From Prostheceraeus crozeri (taxonomy: Eukaryota > Platyhelminthes > Polycladida > Euryleptidae), in NCBI GenBank assembly GCA_907163375.1, contig CAJQUW010014406.1, forward strand, positions 248,001 through 312,000: a stretch of 64,000 nt of DNA, read 5' to 3'. The notes beneath the pieces are model-generated. The model was not told the DNA's origin, searched no databases, and worked only from the letters and a program-made list of their open reading frames with translations. Below, piece by piece: positions 9,056 through 17,013 of this stretch. The position numbers and the translations under genes are program-made. Position 1 is the first letter of the stretch. Every line of letters begins with the position of its first letter.

Positions 9056-10336
9056 TTAACTCTTCATTCGGAAATGGAGTGTGATACTTGTCACAGCATC
9101 TTTATGAAAAGGGATCAACGCACCAGCATCGTCATAAATGGCAATATCAATTTGTGGGATGTAGTTTGATTTCAGCTTTGTATAATGCACTTTCTTGAAA
9201 GTATGCTCAGATAAAATACTGCAGCTTTTTGGCTGGTATGGTATCATTGCTAGCAATGGAGCTTCAACATCTCCCACACGTACATCTTCACCAATATTGG
9301 AATATATCTGAAAATAGTTAATACGACGCGATAGCGACATGTCTGCGCTAGCTTTGGTTACAGTACCACTTTTAAAGATATTTTGATCAAAACCCAAAAT
9401 GTCCATTAGAGTTTTATCCATAATTAGTTCAATACCTTTTCCACTTATAGTGAGAGACAAAGTACCTTCTTTTTCAGAAAATGAAATATGTTGGTCATTA
9501 ATCACTTCATTTAAATAATCTACAACCAATTTAACCGAAGTAATAATGCGAGGCATCAACACTCTTGTTTCATGTAAGATACCACCTAAAGGCTCTACAC
9601 ACTTTCTGTATAAAGATACGGTCCATTCTGTATCAAATTGATTTGACCTTTCACATGGTAAATGTTGCATATCAGATTTTCCATGAACAGCTGCAGAACG
9701 ATGTCGTAAGAACTGATGAAAATCTTTTGAACAAACTAATACTAGATCATCATCATTTAATTTGCTTATTGCAATATGATTAGATGATTTGATATAAGTC
9801 AATGTTGCCACTTGTTTACCATCAACTCGAAGGAGATAATTAAATTTCTTCAATAATGTTTCAGGAGTCATGTTTGTCTTTCTTGGCTTAATCACAATCT
9901 TCTTCACCAACGTCTTCTCATTTCTTGGAATAAGATCTACATAATAAGCTTCCTCTCGATATATTAACTGTTTATGGCCACTTATGTGGTAATTAACGTT
10001 AAAATTATCATAGCTTGTCAAGGCGCTAGCGAGGTAACCTAAATCATTTCTTAAACTTGGACTTAAACCAACAATCCAATCTTTCTCAACTACATGATGT
10101 ACATAATTATAATCATCATTGTGCGGAGTAAATTGGACAATATGTTTACTCGCTTTATTCAAGAAATCATATATAAACTTTTTACATGATAAGAGATCTT
10201 TCTTTGGCCACTGTGGAATGTATACTCGGCACCCCTTTTCACATTGGTAAGCAGCTGTACGCCTCATATTAATAGTCATCACCTCATGATCAAAAGTATA
10301 GACACAGTTGCTATAAACAAGTTGAGTGACACCCAC
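9056..10336 (-). CDS. Conserved large Polinton protein, paralogue 2
   Basis: A 426-residue protein of the same family as its neighbour. Its C-terminal 110 residues (INYFQIYSNI...VGDVEAPLLAMIP...IDIAIYDDAGALIPF...TLHFR) are close to the family consensus, in which a VGD.xAPLL motif is followed by a D.tG..vPF segment. Its N-terminal part is more diverged and carries several Cys residues in the first 50. Together with paralogue 1 it fills the space between the polymerase gene and the TBP-like cluster. Start chosen at the first ATG of the open frame. Function is not established; a virion structural role is likely from context. Confidence 0.65.
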   Translation of the reverse strand: MGVTQLVYSNCVYTFDHEVMTINMRRTAAYQCEKGCRVYIPQWPKKDLLSCKKFIYDFLNKASKHIVQFTPHNDDYNYVHHVVEKDWIVGLSPSLRNDLGYLASALTSYDNFNVNYHISGHKQLIYREEAYYVDLIPRNEKTLVKKIVIKPRKTNMTPETLLKKFNYLLRVDGKQVATLTYIKSSNHIAISKLNDDDLVLVCSKDFHQFLRHRSAAVHGKSDMQHLPCERSNQFDTEWTVSLYRKCVEPLGGILHETRVLMPRIITSVKLVVDYLNEVINDQHISFSEKEGTLSLTISGKGIELIMDKTLMDILGFDQNIFKSGTVTKASADMSLSRRINYFQIYSNIGEDVRVGDVEAPLLAMIPYQPKSCSILSEHTFKKVHYTKLKSNYIPQIDIAIYDDAGALIPFHKDAVTSITLHFRMKS

Positions 10337-10476
10337 TTCTCAATTTCCATTTAGCTGTTGTGCATGATCAATGGGAGTAGAAAAGAGTGCAGCTCGATTA
10401 CTAGTAAATCTCTTTGTAGCCGCATTGCTAAGCAAAATATGATAAAACGACATTTTTATATTGCTAATCTGCAACT

Positions 10477-10845
10477 TTGCATAACATCATGAAGACTTGG
10501 ATTTTGGACTCTCTACAATATATCAGAGTTGATCGTGATGGAAACGTACATTTCAAAAATTCTCATGGTCATACATCAAGAGGAATTACATTAACATGGC
10601 GACAATTTGTCAACCTCAATGATATCATGAGGGATTTGGAATATTTTGAAACATTAAGATTCATCTCCTTGGGTGATCAAGTTTGGCTTCAACATTACAG
10701 AAATGAAATTCAAATCTACCATTCTCATTCCGCAAACTGTTTCTCATTTCGCAAATACAATTGGGAGAAGTATAGAAGATATATACATCGCTCCATCATG
10801 ACATTTATTCGTCGTGAGTTCATCGCCCTACTATGCAAATCTTAA
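10477..10845 (+). CDS. Small basic protein, tandem paralogue 1 (possible PC4-like fold)
   Basis: A 122-residue protein beginning MHNIMKTWILDSLQ. It shares its whole length with the next gene: LDSLQ.I..D...NV.FK.S.G, then a LTWRQF..L..IM.DL segment, then WEKY.R.IHRSI. The strand-strand-helix order with GITLTWRQFVNLNDIM resembles the single-stranded-DNA-binding core of PC4-type transcription coactivators (GIsLt.eQw..L...i). This is only a suggestive visual match. It is the first of three plus-strand genes on an otherwise minus-strand stretch, and the third encodes a TBP-like protein, which would fit a transcription role. Confidence 0.6.
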   Translation: MHNIMKTWILDSLQYIRVDRDGNVHFKNSHGHTSRGITLTWRQFVNLNDIMRDLEYFETLRFISLGDQVWLQHYRNEIQIYHSHSANCFSFRKYNWEKYRRYIHRSIMTFIRREFIALLCKS

Positions 10846-10867
10846 TCAGACATGACTACTACACATC

Positions 10868-11518
10868 ATGAGTTGGAAATTAGATTCCCTACAACGTATT
10901 GAAACGGATCATGATCGAAACGTCTATTTCAAAGATTCGACTGGAAATGTGAGAAGAGAGTTTGCTTTATCTTATCGTCATTTTCAATCTCTACATCATA
11001 TCATGAAGGACTTGAAATACTTCTATATGAAAAGACATTCACGTATTGGAAATCGCATCTGGCTGCGCGTCAACAATCGGCGAATTCAACTCTATCATTC
11101 CCAACTTCATACTAACTTCACATTTCATCAAGGTAGTTGGGAAAAGTATAAAAGGAAGGTACATCGCTCAATTTACTCATTCTTTCATCATGAAGCGCCA
11201 TCACTACACCATCGTCAACATTCTCCGTCGCTTCAGACTCTACACCAAAATCGATCTCACAACATTACACCAACAGCTTCCAAACAGCAAGTATTACCCG
11301 GGCCGTCCTCAAATGTTAGTGGTGAAGATGAACAATTCACGGAATCTTCAACTCTTCCCAAATGGGACTGTACAGATTCTCGGCGCCCTTTCTCATTCAT
11401 CGGCGCAGTCAATGCGCTTAGAGCTACAAAGACTACTACGTCGGATATGGAAGAGGGAGAGGTGTGTGATGTCGAATCTGACTGTGGACAATATGGTGAT
11501 CTCTACTCAATTGAGTGA
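10868..11518 (+). CDS. Small basic protein, tandem paralogue 2, with acidic tail
   Basis: A 216-residue frame. Its first 108 residues are a diverged copy of the preceding gene (same LDSLQ start, same WEKYKRKVHRSI end), 22 bp after that gene's stop. The remaining 108 residues are Ser/Thr/His-rich and then acidic (MEEGEVCDVESDCG) and look disordered. This tail is read from the same DNA as the first half of the TBP-like gene in another frame, a 329-nt overlap. Either the tail is overprinted on the TBP-like gene or the functional protein is mainly the conserved first half. The PC4-like assignment is inference. Confidence 0.55.
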   Translation: MSWKLDSLQRIETDHDRNVYFKDSTGNVRREFALSYRHFQSLHHIMKDLKYFYMKRHSRIGNRIWLRVNNRRIQLYHSQLHTNFTFHQGSWEKYKRKVHRSIYSFFHHEAPSLHHRQHSPSLQTLHQNRSHNITPTASKQQVLPGPSSNVSGEDEQFTESSTLPKWDCTDSRRPFSFIGAVNALRATKTTTSDMEEGEVCDVESDCGQYGDLYSIE

Positions 11519-11735
11519 CAGTCTATCATTTTTGAAGATTCGTACCAGCAGTTACAGTTTGTGTTATGAACCCGAACTTTTTCCTGCAGCTCTCATTAGT
11601 TGTTGGTTACCTGTGCATGTGGCAATCTTTCATAATAGTAAAGTGATCATTACTGGACTAAAATCTCATGTACAAGCAAATATGATCCTAGACTATCTCA
11701 TTGAGTATGTACGTACCCAGCGGATTGTAAAATAA
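11190..11735 (+). CDS. TATA-binding-protein-like factor encoded by the Polinton
   Basis: A 181-residue protein, the length of a bare TBP core. It has the two direct repeats of the TBP saddle. Repeat 1 has IVNILRRF...KIDLTTL...NSKYYPGRPQMLVVKM, then NLQLFPNGTVQILGALSHSS. Repeat 2 has NMVISTQLS, then the highly diagnostic YEPELFPAALISCWLP, then HVAIFHNSKVIITGLKSHVQ. Eukaryotic TBP has the same order (KLDLKTI, NAEYNPKRF, SGKMVCTGAKS, NMVGSCD, YEPELFPGLIYRM, GKVVLTGAK). The start at 11,190 is the ATG just before the first recognisable strand; the frame is open about 144 bp further upstream. The likely role is to direct host RNA polymerase II to the element's own promoters. The stop codon overlaps an AATAAA signal. 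Confidence 0.85.
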   Translation: MKRHHYTIVNILRRFRLYTKIDLTTLHQQLPNSKYYPGRPQMLVVKMNNSRNLQLFPNGTVQILGALSHSSAQSMRLELQRLLRRIWKRERCVMSNLTVDNMVISTQLSDSLSFLKIRTSSYSLCYEPELFPAALISCWLPVHVAIFHNSKVIITGLKSHVQANMILDYLIEYVRTQRIVK

Positions 11736-11765
11736 AAAACAATTTTTCCAACATGATGTTTTTAT
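11730..11765. terminator. Convergent overlapping poly(A) signals
   Basis: On the plus strand the stop codon of the TBP-like gene is embedded in AAAATAAA. On the minus strand an AATAAA (read from TTTATT at about 11,759) serves the protease gene. Only about 26 bp separate the two stops. Confidence 0.6.
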
Positions 11766-12223
11766 TTCAAATCATGATAGAACTTACAAATCATTTTTTC
11801 ATTAGAGGATGGATTACATGAAAAGTTTTGAATAACAGATGCAAATCGAGATACATGTAAACGTCTTAAGATGAAGTACAGTACAAAAGCACCACACGTT
11901 GATGAAAGTGGATGTTGTAGTATGCGTTCATTTCGCTGATATTGACGCGTATGTTTTCTCAACCACTGCTGTGTTGGTATATTTGGAGGTTGAGCAAGAG
12001 AGTCAAATAGTTCACCACGTCGGTCTTCTCCAATAAAGATCGCTTTCCAATGCTCATCGCCTAAATTCTGTGAATGAGTGTGTAGCACAATAAAGATGGG
12101 ATAGTGATTTACTGCAGGTGGTAAGGTATCGAGTGAATAGACATTATCGAAAGCTTTCAACGTCGCTTCGTCTGCATTACGCTGCACTTTAGTCTTAATA
12201 TCGTCAGCAGTCAACCAACTCAT
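11762..12223 (-). CDS. Adenain-like cysteine protease (virion maturation)
   Basis: A 153-residue protease of the adenovirus protease/Ulp1 clan, expected to cleave capsid precursors at Gly-Gly-type sites. The catalytic pattern is clear: His58 in GDEHWKAIFI, Asp74 in ELFDSL, Gln103 and Cys110 in SSTCGAF. The seven-residue spacing from Gln to Cys is as in adenovirus protease. Its start codon overlaps the stop of the capsid gene by one base (TAATG). Likely substrates, the small basic Gly-Gly proteins at 13.5-14.0 and 16.6-17.0 kb, are encoded on the same strand. Confidence 0.9.
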   Translation of the reverse strand: MSWLTADDIKTKVQRNADEATLKAFDNVYSLDTLPPAVNHYPIFIVLHTHSQNLGDEHWKAIFIGEDRRGELFDSLAQPPNIPTQQWLRKHTRQYQRNERILQHPLSSTCGAFVLYFILRRLHVSRFASVIQNFSCNPSSNEKMICKFYHDLK

Positions 12224-13500
12224 TAACGATTATACTGAAGAATCACGTCACGATACTTTGTAATTTCAATATTTGAATCGAAAACTGCATGAATTAATAC
12301 ATTGATCGTCTCAGCTAGTGTTCTTTTGAACGTCAAATCCAAACGAATATTATGAGGCACGTTCGCTTGACGATAGGGTGCACTAATATCGCTGTCAGCA
12401 GTCAAATCAAATGCATAAATAGTATATCCACTCTTAAACTCTTTCATAGTCAGTCCGTTGGTGTCATCCGTATTGTAAAAGCCAAAGACATCCATAAAAT
12501 CAACATAACTGCGCATAAATTGATCCGAAGCAAAATCTGGTTTGTAGGGCGGACCAGGATGACTCACACCATTTACACGTAAAGCAATTTCACTTAACTG
12601 ATTGTGTTTAAAATTGAAAGGATTCTTCTTTATATTACCATTAAATGCATCATTTTCAACCATTGCCACCATGAGGAGCTTCGGTGCTTCCGATGGAAAG
12701 AGGCCATCTTTCATGAAACTCTTTTGATCTTTCGGAATTGTAAAGGTGAGAAGCTTTGTATGCTGAACGGGGTAAATGGCATTTTGGCGGTTAAGGCCTT
12801 CAGCATGCCCTCTAATGACACTTGGATTCGGTACTACTCGACGAATGTAAAGTGCAATATCTTCCACATGAATTCTAAAATTGTCAACTTTAGCAAATGC
12901 ATTCAGCGCAAATTCAGGCTTATTCAATGTCAGCTTGAGTCGCATGCTGGTATTACAGAGTAAAAACTTTGACTGTCTAAAGAAGTCTAAATTCAGCGGA
13001 CCATATAGCTGACATACTCTACTATCTTTAATCATAGCAGATCGCTTTACAAAGCCACTGTTTGTTTCAACATCAAATTTTCCTGCTTCATCTCTGTACC
13101 ATCCCATGGCTTCCATATGACTTTTTTGTGCTGCTGGATGAAACTGTGATACATGATTGAAATATGATTTATAGGGATAATCGCTTTGACCACCTTCCAC
13201 CTGCTGCTCTCCAATCGTTAGAGAAACATCGCGAAGTAATGTAGTCAATGGTAAATTGTTCAGTCCAACTTTATGTGCATCGTCAATAGCAGTTCCATCT
13301 GCTTGCTGAATTCTAAACCTCAAATCAAGCATCGCATAACTCAAATCTATGTAGTCATCACTACCACCAGGAATAACAAATTCAATGGGGCCAGCATTCT
13401 CAGCTGTTCGAGGATGATAATCTACAATACTTGAACTAAGAATATCTGTCTGTATGGCTTGTTGATCGAACAAACAAAAACCGGAAGTTTTACACTCCAT
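12223..13500 (-). CDS. Major capsid protein, double jelly-roll type
   Basis: A 425-residue protein of the Polinton capsid family also seen in databases as F54H12.2-like proteins. Landmarks are DYHPRTAENAGPIEFVIPG followed by DDYIDLSYAMLDLRFRI, YPYKSYFNHVSQF, AMGWYRDEAGKFD, then NSGFVKRSAMI with SRVCQLYGPLNLDFF and KFLLCNTSMRLKL. The family forms the main shell of adintovirus-like particles. It lies between a small basic Gly-Gly protein (2 bp upstream) and the protease (1-base overlap downstream), a compact morphogenesis block. No signal peptide or membrane segment. Confidence 0.85.
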   Translation of the reverse strand: MECKTSGFCLFDQQAIQTDILSSSIVDYHPRTAENAGPIEFVIPGGSDDYIDLSYAMLDLRFRIQQADGTAIDDAHKVGLNNLPLTTLLRDVSLTIGEQQVEGGQSDYPYKSYFNHVSQFHPAAQKSHMEAMGWYRDEAGKFDVETNSGFVKRSAMIKDSRVCQLYGPLNLDFFRQSKFLLCNTSMRLKLTLNKPEFALNAFAKVDNFRIHVEDIALYIRRVVPNPSVIRGHAEGLNRQNAIYPVQHTKLLTFTIPKDQKSFMKDGLFPSEAPKLLMVAMVENDAFNGNIKKNPFNFKHNQLSEIALRVNGVSHPGPPYKPDFASDQFMRSYVDFMDVFGFYNTDDTNGLTMKEFKSGYTIYAFDLTADSDISAPYRQANVPHNIRLDLTFKRTLAETINVLIHAVFDSNIEITKYRDVILQYNR

Positions 13501-13502
13501 GA

Positions 13503-13958
13503 TTAGAAGTTATAGCAGCGTCGTCGTTTAGCGCCTGATGAATGATTAGAGCCTCTACGACGTTTGCGTGAATGCCTTTTGACTGAAGATCGCACCTTAC
13601 CAGCTCCGCGATGTTTCCTCCTTCCTTTTTTCATTCGTTTAGGTGATTTCTTTCCTTGAGTAACACCAGCAATGGTCTGCTTCAATGTTTTTAAACCGCG
13701 TTCCTTCCCACGATTCAACAAACTGCTCTTAAAACTTCTACCTCTGGAAAGATCACTAGCAACATCACCAGCAAAGCCAACGGCATTACTTAAAACATTT
13801 CGTTTTAAAGATCTACCGACATTGGATATGAGAGGTGCTACAACAGATTTCAGTGCACCAAGTATGCTACCTCCACGTTGGCGGCGAGCACCGATGTAAA
13901 TTTGTCCTCCACCACTTACGTAGGAGGGTCGTGAATAAAATGAGGCAGTTGGATTCAT
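13503..13958 (-). CDS. Small basic virion protein with Gly-Gly site and KRRRC tail (pVI/core-like)
   Basis: A 151-residue, very basic protein. Near the N-terminus ARRQRGG/SILGAL provides a typical adenain-type Gly-Gly cleavage context, followed by an amphipathic segment (ALKSVVAPLISNVGRSL) like membrane-lytic or core peptides of adenovirus and adintovirus. The C-terminal half is Lys/Arg-rich and could bind DNA. The last ten residues (GAKRRRCYNF) recall the adenovirus pVI C-terminal peptide (ending SLKRRRCF) that activates the viral protease. It is encoded directly upstream of the capsid gene, with 2 bp between them. Confidence 0.7.
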   Translation of the reverse strand: MNPTASFYSRPSYVSGGGQIYIGARRQRGGSILGALKSVVAPLISNVGRSLKRNVLSNAVGFAGDVASDLSRGRSFKSSLLNRGKERGLKTLKQTIAGVTQGKKSPKRMKKGRRKHRGAGKVRSSVKRHSRKRRRGSNHSSGAKRRRCYNF

Positions 13959-13999
13959 AGCTCAAACCCTAAACATTGTTAGTTACAACTTTGCATGAA

Positions 14000-15220
14000 T
14001 CACTGTCGATCACTTAGATGAAAGATGTCGGCACGACGCATCCAAGAGTTCATACTTGAAGGATAACCAGTCCATTTAACAAGACACCATTCTTCACCTT
14101 GCCGTTTTTTACATCGAATGATTTTCTCTACCAAATATGTTTCACTTTCAGTGACTACCTCAATCTCATCGCGGTAAAAGCTACCCTCAATTTCTTCATT
14201 ATCGTAATCTTTCAACTTGTAGGTGGTCGGAGAGTCTTTTTGATTAATCCTTGATACTGTAAATACCTCCTCTGTCCAATTCGGGAGGTACCCTTTAGCA
14301 AAAACACTTTTCACTTTTGAGATACGAACTTTATCGCCAATTTTCACATCACTTTTCACATGAGTGCGTTTACGTTGGAATGATTCGCGCACTTTATCTA
14401 CATTGTCAGCATTTACATCTACTGGTCTGAGTCCAATAGAACGATGGATAGAGTGATTGTAGGCATGGAGTGTATCTTGTAGAACCTTTGTCCAATTTTG
14501 TGTCAAGTTGGCAGTAAAATGTCGCCACAAGCGATTTTTTAATGTGCGATTAAAACGTTCAACGAGTGCAGCTTTATAAGCGCTCTTTACACTAAACAAC
14601 TCAATGTCATGCCTCTCAAATAATCTTGTCACATGCTGATTTTCAAACTCTTTTCCTTGATCACTCTGAATTCTTTTTGGAATGCGACCTTCTCGAAAAA
14701 TTGTTTGGAATGCTTTTGCTACTCCTTTCCCTTCTTTAGTTTTTAAAGGTTGAGCCCACGCATAACGCGAGAAAATATCAATGACGGTTAAAATAAAATT
14801 ATTGCCCGAGTTATGTTTTGAAATGGAGGCAACATCACACAAATCTGCTTGCCACTGTTCATCGATGTTATGAACAATATAATGGCGGGTGCGGTACTTC
14901 TTTTTCGCTTGTTTGTGGAGTGTATAGGTAGCCTGACCCTTTAACCATCGTTTCACTTGTGATTGTGGAAGACCACTCGCTTTTGATAATTTCTTGATAG
15001 ATGCAAATCCTGCCGGATGTTTTACATCATAATAGATTGACTTCAAACGTTCAGTCGATGACGGCTGACTCTTTTTCCTCCTTCTCATCTTTTTGTTTTC
15101 TTCCCTTACTACATTTACAACAACTGCAGCATTTAGCTTTAGCGGTTTTGCGATCGTGTTCACATTGCTTAGGGGCTTCATTATGAGAGCTGGCGCAGCA
15201 AGTGCAAGTGACAACGACAT
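14000..15220 (-). CDS. Polinton integrase with C-terminal chromodomain
   Basis: A retroviral-type DDE integrase, 406 residues from the longest start. The catalytic triad is Asp126 (QADLCD), Asp187 (SDQGKEF) and Glu221 (VERFNR). Upstream is the usual Polinton N-terminal segment (IYYDVKHPAGF...WLKGQATYTLHKQ). A chromodomain lies at about residues 359-395 (YLVEKIIRC...WCLVKWTGYP), and may guide insertion through chromatin marks. Downstream starts at 15,181 or 15,088 are equally possible, because the conserved region begins about residue 58 and the first 44 residues overlap a Cys-rich frame. Confidence 0.92.
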   Translation of the reverse strand: MSLSLALAAPALIMKPLSNVNTIAKPLKLNAAVVVNVVREENKKMRRRKKSQPSSTERLKSIYYDVKHPAGFASIKKLSKASGLPQSQVKRWLKGQATYTLHKQAKKKYRTRHYIVHNIDEQWQADLCDVASISKHNSGNNFILTVIDIFSRYAWAQPLKTKEGKGVAKAFQTIFREGRIPKRIQSDQGKEFENQHVTRLFERHDIELFSVKSAYKAALVERFNRTLKNRLWRHFTANLTQNWTKVLQDTLHAYNHSIHRSIGLRPVDVNADNVDKVRESFQRKRTHVKSDVKIGDKVRISKVKSVFAKGYLPNWTEEVFTVSRINQKDSPTTYKLKDYDNEEIEGSFYRDEIEVVTESETYLVEKIIRCKKRQGEEWCLVKWTGYPSSMNSWMRRADIFHLSDRQ

Positions 15221-15266
15221 TCACCTCTGGCGGCTCATTACATGGCAAGCAACACATCTGCTTCAT
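15051..15266 (-). CDS. Cys-rich small protein overlapping the integrase start
   Basis: A 71-residue frame starting 1 base after the stop of the gene at 15,268. It has 14 Cys in paired patterns (MCCLPC, CTCC, KCCSCCKC), then a charged tail (KGRKQKDEKEEKE). It overlaps the N-terminal extension of the integrase in a different frame. If the integrase starts at 15,088 the overlap falls to under 40 bp. The Cys density suggests a metal-binding protein, but there is no recognisable family and the open frame could be fortuitous. Confidence 0.35.
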   Translation of the reverse strand: MKQMCCLPCNEPPEVNVVVTCTCCASSHNEAPKQCEHDRKTAKAKCCSCCKCSKGRKQKDEKEEKESAVID

Positions 15267-15267
15267 A

Positions 15268-15960
15268 TTAATAGTCTGAGAACATGTATTTCCTAGGAGG
15301 AGCTGTTTTACGTTTTCCTTTTACCAGTTTTAGTGGCGATGTAGATCTACGTCGAGTTCTTCCTCTTGTTTGCTTAGTGAGTGTGGGAGGGGATGTAGCA
15401 GGTGACGTCTTAAACCAATTTGTTGGCATTTTCATCGCCTGAGGCATTGGAGTAGTAGCCACTGTTGAATCAAGTTCTTTCAATGTCTCATTATTCAATG
15501 CAAATTTTGGCACATTATGCTTTTTCAATAGTTTAAGAAAGTATGACCAACCAGGTGGAACATAGCCCTGACGGCGCTTTCTACGTGTCGCATACTCAAT
15601 CAAGTCTTCATAACGTGAAGCATCAATCACTTTATTTTCATCTGTAATGATTTCTCCTCTATCATTTACATTGAGATGGGGCTCAATACTATTGAAAAGA
15701 GATATGGCATGTGCGCGAGATGCTAAAGATGTAGCAGTCGATACAGAGTCACGCATCTTATTCTTCAAGTTTTTCAATTGCTCAACAGTTTCCGATTGTA
15801 ATAATACAGCACGATGTGGATCTTTGATGCGAACATTTTGCTGATAATCTATTTCTTTCCTATACATTTGATTTGCAAGAGGTTGCTTTACTTGCTGCAT
15901 GGCAGTCAATTGTACATATTCATCCTGAGGAATAACAATCATGCGAGAATAAGAACTCAT
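15268..15960 (-). CDS. Conserved Polinton protein with MIVIP motif
   Basis: A 230-residue protein. It starts MSSYSRMIVIPQDEY, a start typical of a conserved Polinton/adintovirus protein. The centre has RYEDLIEYATRRKRR followed by PPGWSYFLKLLKKHNVP and FALNNETL, and the C-terminal 40 residues are Ser/Thr/Arg/Lys-rich. Its start overlaps the ATPase stop by 4 bases (ATGA). The family's role is unknown to me; its constant place beside the ATPase and integrase suggests virion assembly or DNA packaging. Confidence 0.65.
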   Translation of the reverse strand: MSSYSRMIVIPQDEYVQLTAMQQVKQPLANQMYRKEIDYQQNVRIKDPHRAVLLQSETVEQLKNLKNKMRDSVSTATSLASRAHAISLFNSIEPHLNVNDRGEIITDENKVIDASRYEDLIEYATRRKRRQGYVPPGWSYFLKLLKKHNVPKFALNNETLKELDSTVATTPMPQAMKMPTNWFKTSPATSPPTLTKQTRGRTRRRSTSPLKLVKGKRKTAPPRKYMFSDY

Positions 15961-16622
15961 AGTTTGTAGATAATCATGGGAGTTTTCAAAATATCACTTC
16001 GAAATCTAAATTCTTCCGGACACTCTTGCGTAAAGTCAGTGAATAAGTAACCGTATGGTTTTTCAGTAGCTGCTTGAAAAATTTCAATTAAGGCTTTTGA
16101 TCCTCTGGGTGCAACTTGTCGCGCTAAAATTTCAAATTGACTTTTATCTCGCGGATTCTTGAAAATAGCATAATAGTGTGTATTCAGGTTTCGTGTACGA
16201 GCTTCTTTTCCATCAGGAAACAAATTTTGTGTAATATAGATGATAAAACACCTTTTATGGTGTGCTGCGCGAGTGAACATATCTGTAACATCTTTTGAAT
16301 TCTTACTTTCTTTTAATAAATCATCCAATACAACAACATCATTAGACTGAAGTTTATCCACTGGAATAATTCCTTCATGTCGAATAAAGTTGCGACTTTG
16401 CAATTCCTGAAACAGCGACGGTTGATAAATACCATAACACCAAATCACTCGATTGATAGGTTCCTTAAACAACTCCCTTCTTTTATCCAATAAATTCAGC
16501 GTGAAAACAGTTTTACCTGCATGAGATGGACCTGATACAGTCAGAACTTTATCACATTGAAGTCTGAAATCCATTTTATTACTTTGAGACTCAACATTTG
16601 CATAATTAACGCTTAGAGCCAA
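15957..16622 (-). CDS. FtsK/HerA-type genome-packaging ATPase
   Basis: A 221-residue ATPase of the A32-like packaging class that would pump DNA into the capsid. Walker A is GPSHAGKT (residues 31-38) and Walker B is VVVLDDL (96-102). The ITQN segment, about 30 residues after Walker B, provides the sensor Gln. Length and motif order are normal for Polinton ATPases. Its start overlaps the upstream small basic gene by 17 bases and its end overlaps the next gene by 4 bases, so these genes are tightly packed. Confidence 0.92.
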   Translation of the reverse strand: MALSVNYANVESQSNKMDFRLQCDKVLTVSGPSHAGKTVFTLNLLDKRRELFKEPINRVIWCYGIYQPSLFQELQSRNFIRHEGIIPVDKLQSNDVVVLDDLLKESKNSKDVTDMFTRAAHHKRCFIIYITQNLFPDGKEARTRNLNTHYYAIFKNPRDKSQFEILARQVAPRGSKALIEIFQAATEKPYGYLFTDFTQECPEEFRFRSDILKTPMIIYKL

Positions 16623-16962
16623 AGATATTTCCCAATAGGTTGCCCACGGCAGGAGCTATCATTGGAAGTATTGCTGAAAGGAAACCGCCCTTTTGTGTTA
16701 GAGTTTTCCTCTTTCTTTGAAGGGCGACTTTAGGATTGGAGATGAAACGCAATTTCGTAGCATATCGCTTAAGTAACTTTCGTTGTTTTGGCGCTAATTT
16801 CTTCGTCCTCAACTTCCTCACATGAGAAATAATTTCACGAATGAATTTATCGTTAGCATGTCGTATAGCATTGTATCGCTGATTTGCTTTCATTCGTCGG
16901 AGAGCTTGAATGGCTGAAGAAAACTTTTGACTTTTACGTTTCGCCATTTTACGTTTCGCCAT
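16606..16962 (-). CDS. Small basic Gly-Gly virion protein
   Basis: A 118-residue protein with a highly basic first 85 residues (AKRKMAKRKS...RKRKTL), then QKGG/FLSAILPMIAPAVGNLLGN. The Gly-Gly followed by a glycine-rich hydrophobic helix matches a recurrent small protein of adintoviruses and Polintons that resembles adenovirus membrane-active or core precursors. It is a likely substrate of the element's protease. A short tandem repeat (MAKRK twice) sits at the very N-terminus. It overlaps the ATPase start. Confidence 0.65.
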   Translation of the reverse strand: MAKRKMAKRKSQKFSSAIQALRRMKANQRYNAIRHANDKFIREIISHVRKLRTKKLAPKQRKLLKRYATKLRFISNPKVALQRKRKTLTQKGGFLSAILPMIAPAVGNLLGNIFGSKR

Positions 16963-17013
16963 TTTCCGTGTTAGTCTTTGCTAAAACCTATCTTTACCAC
17001 ATTTGCATAGGTA

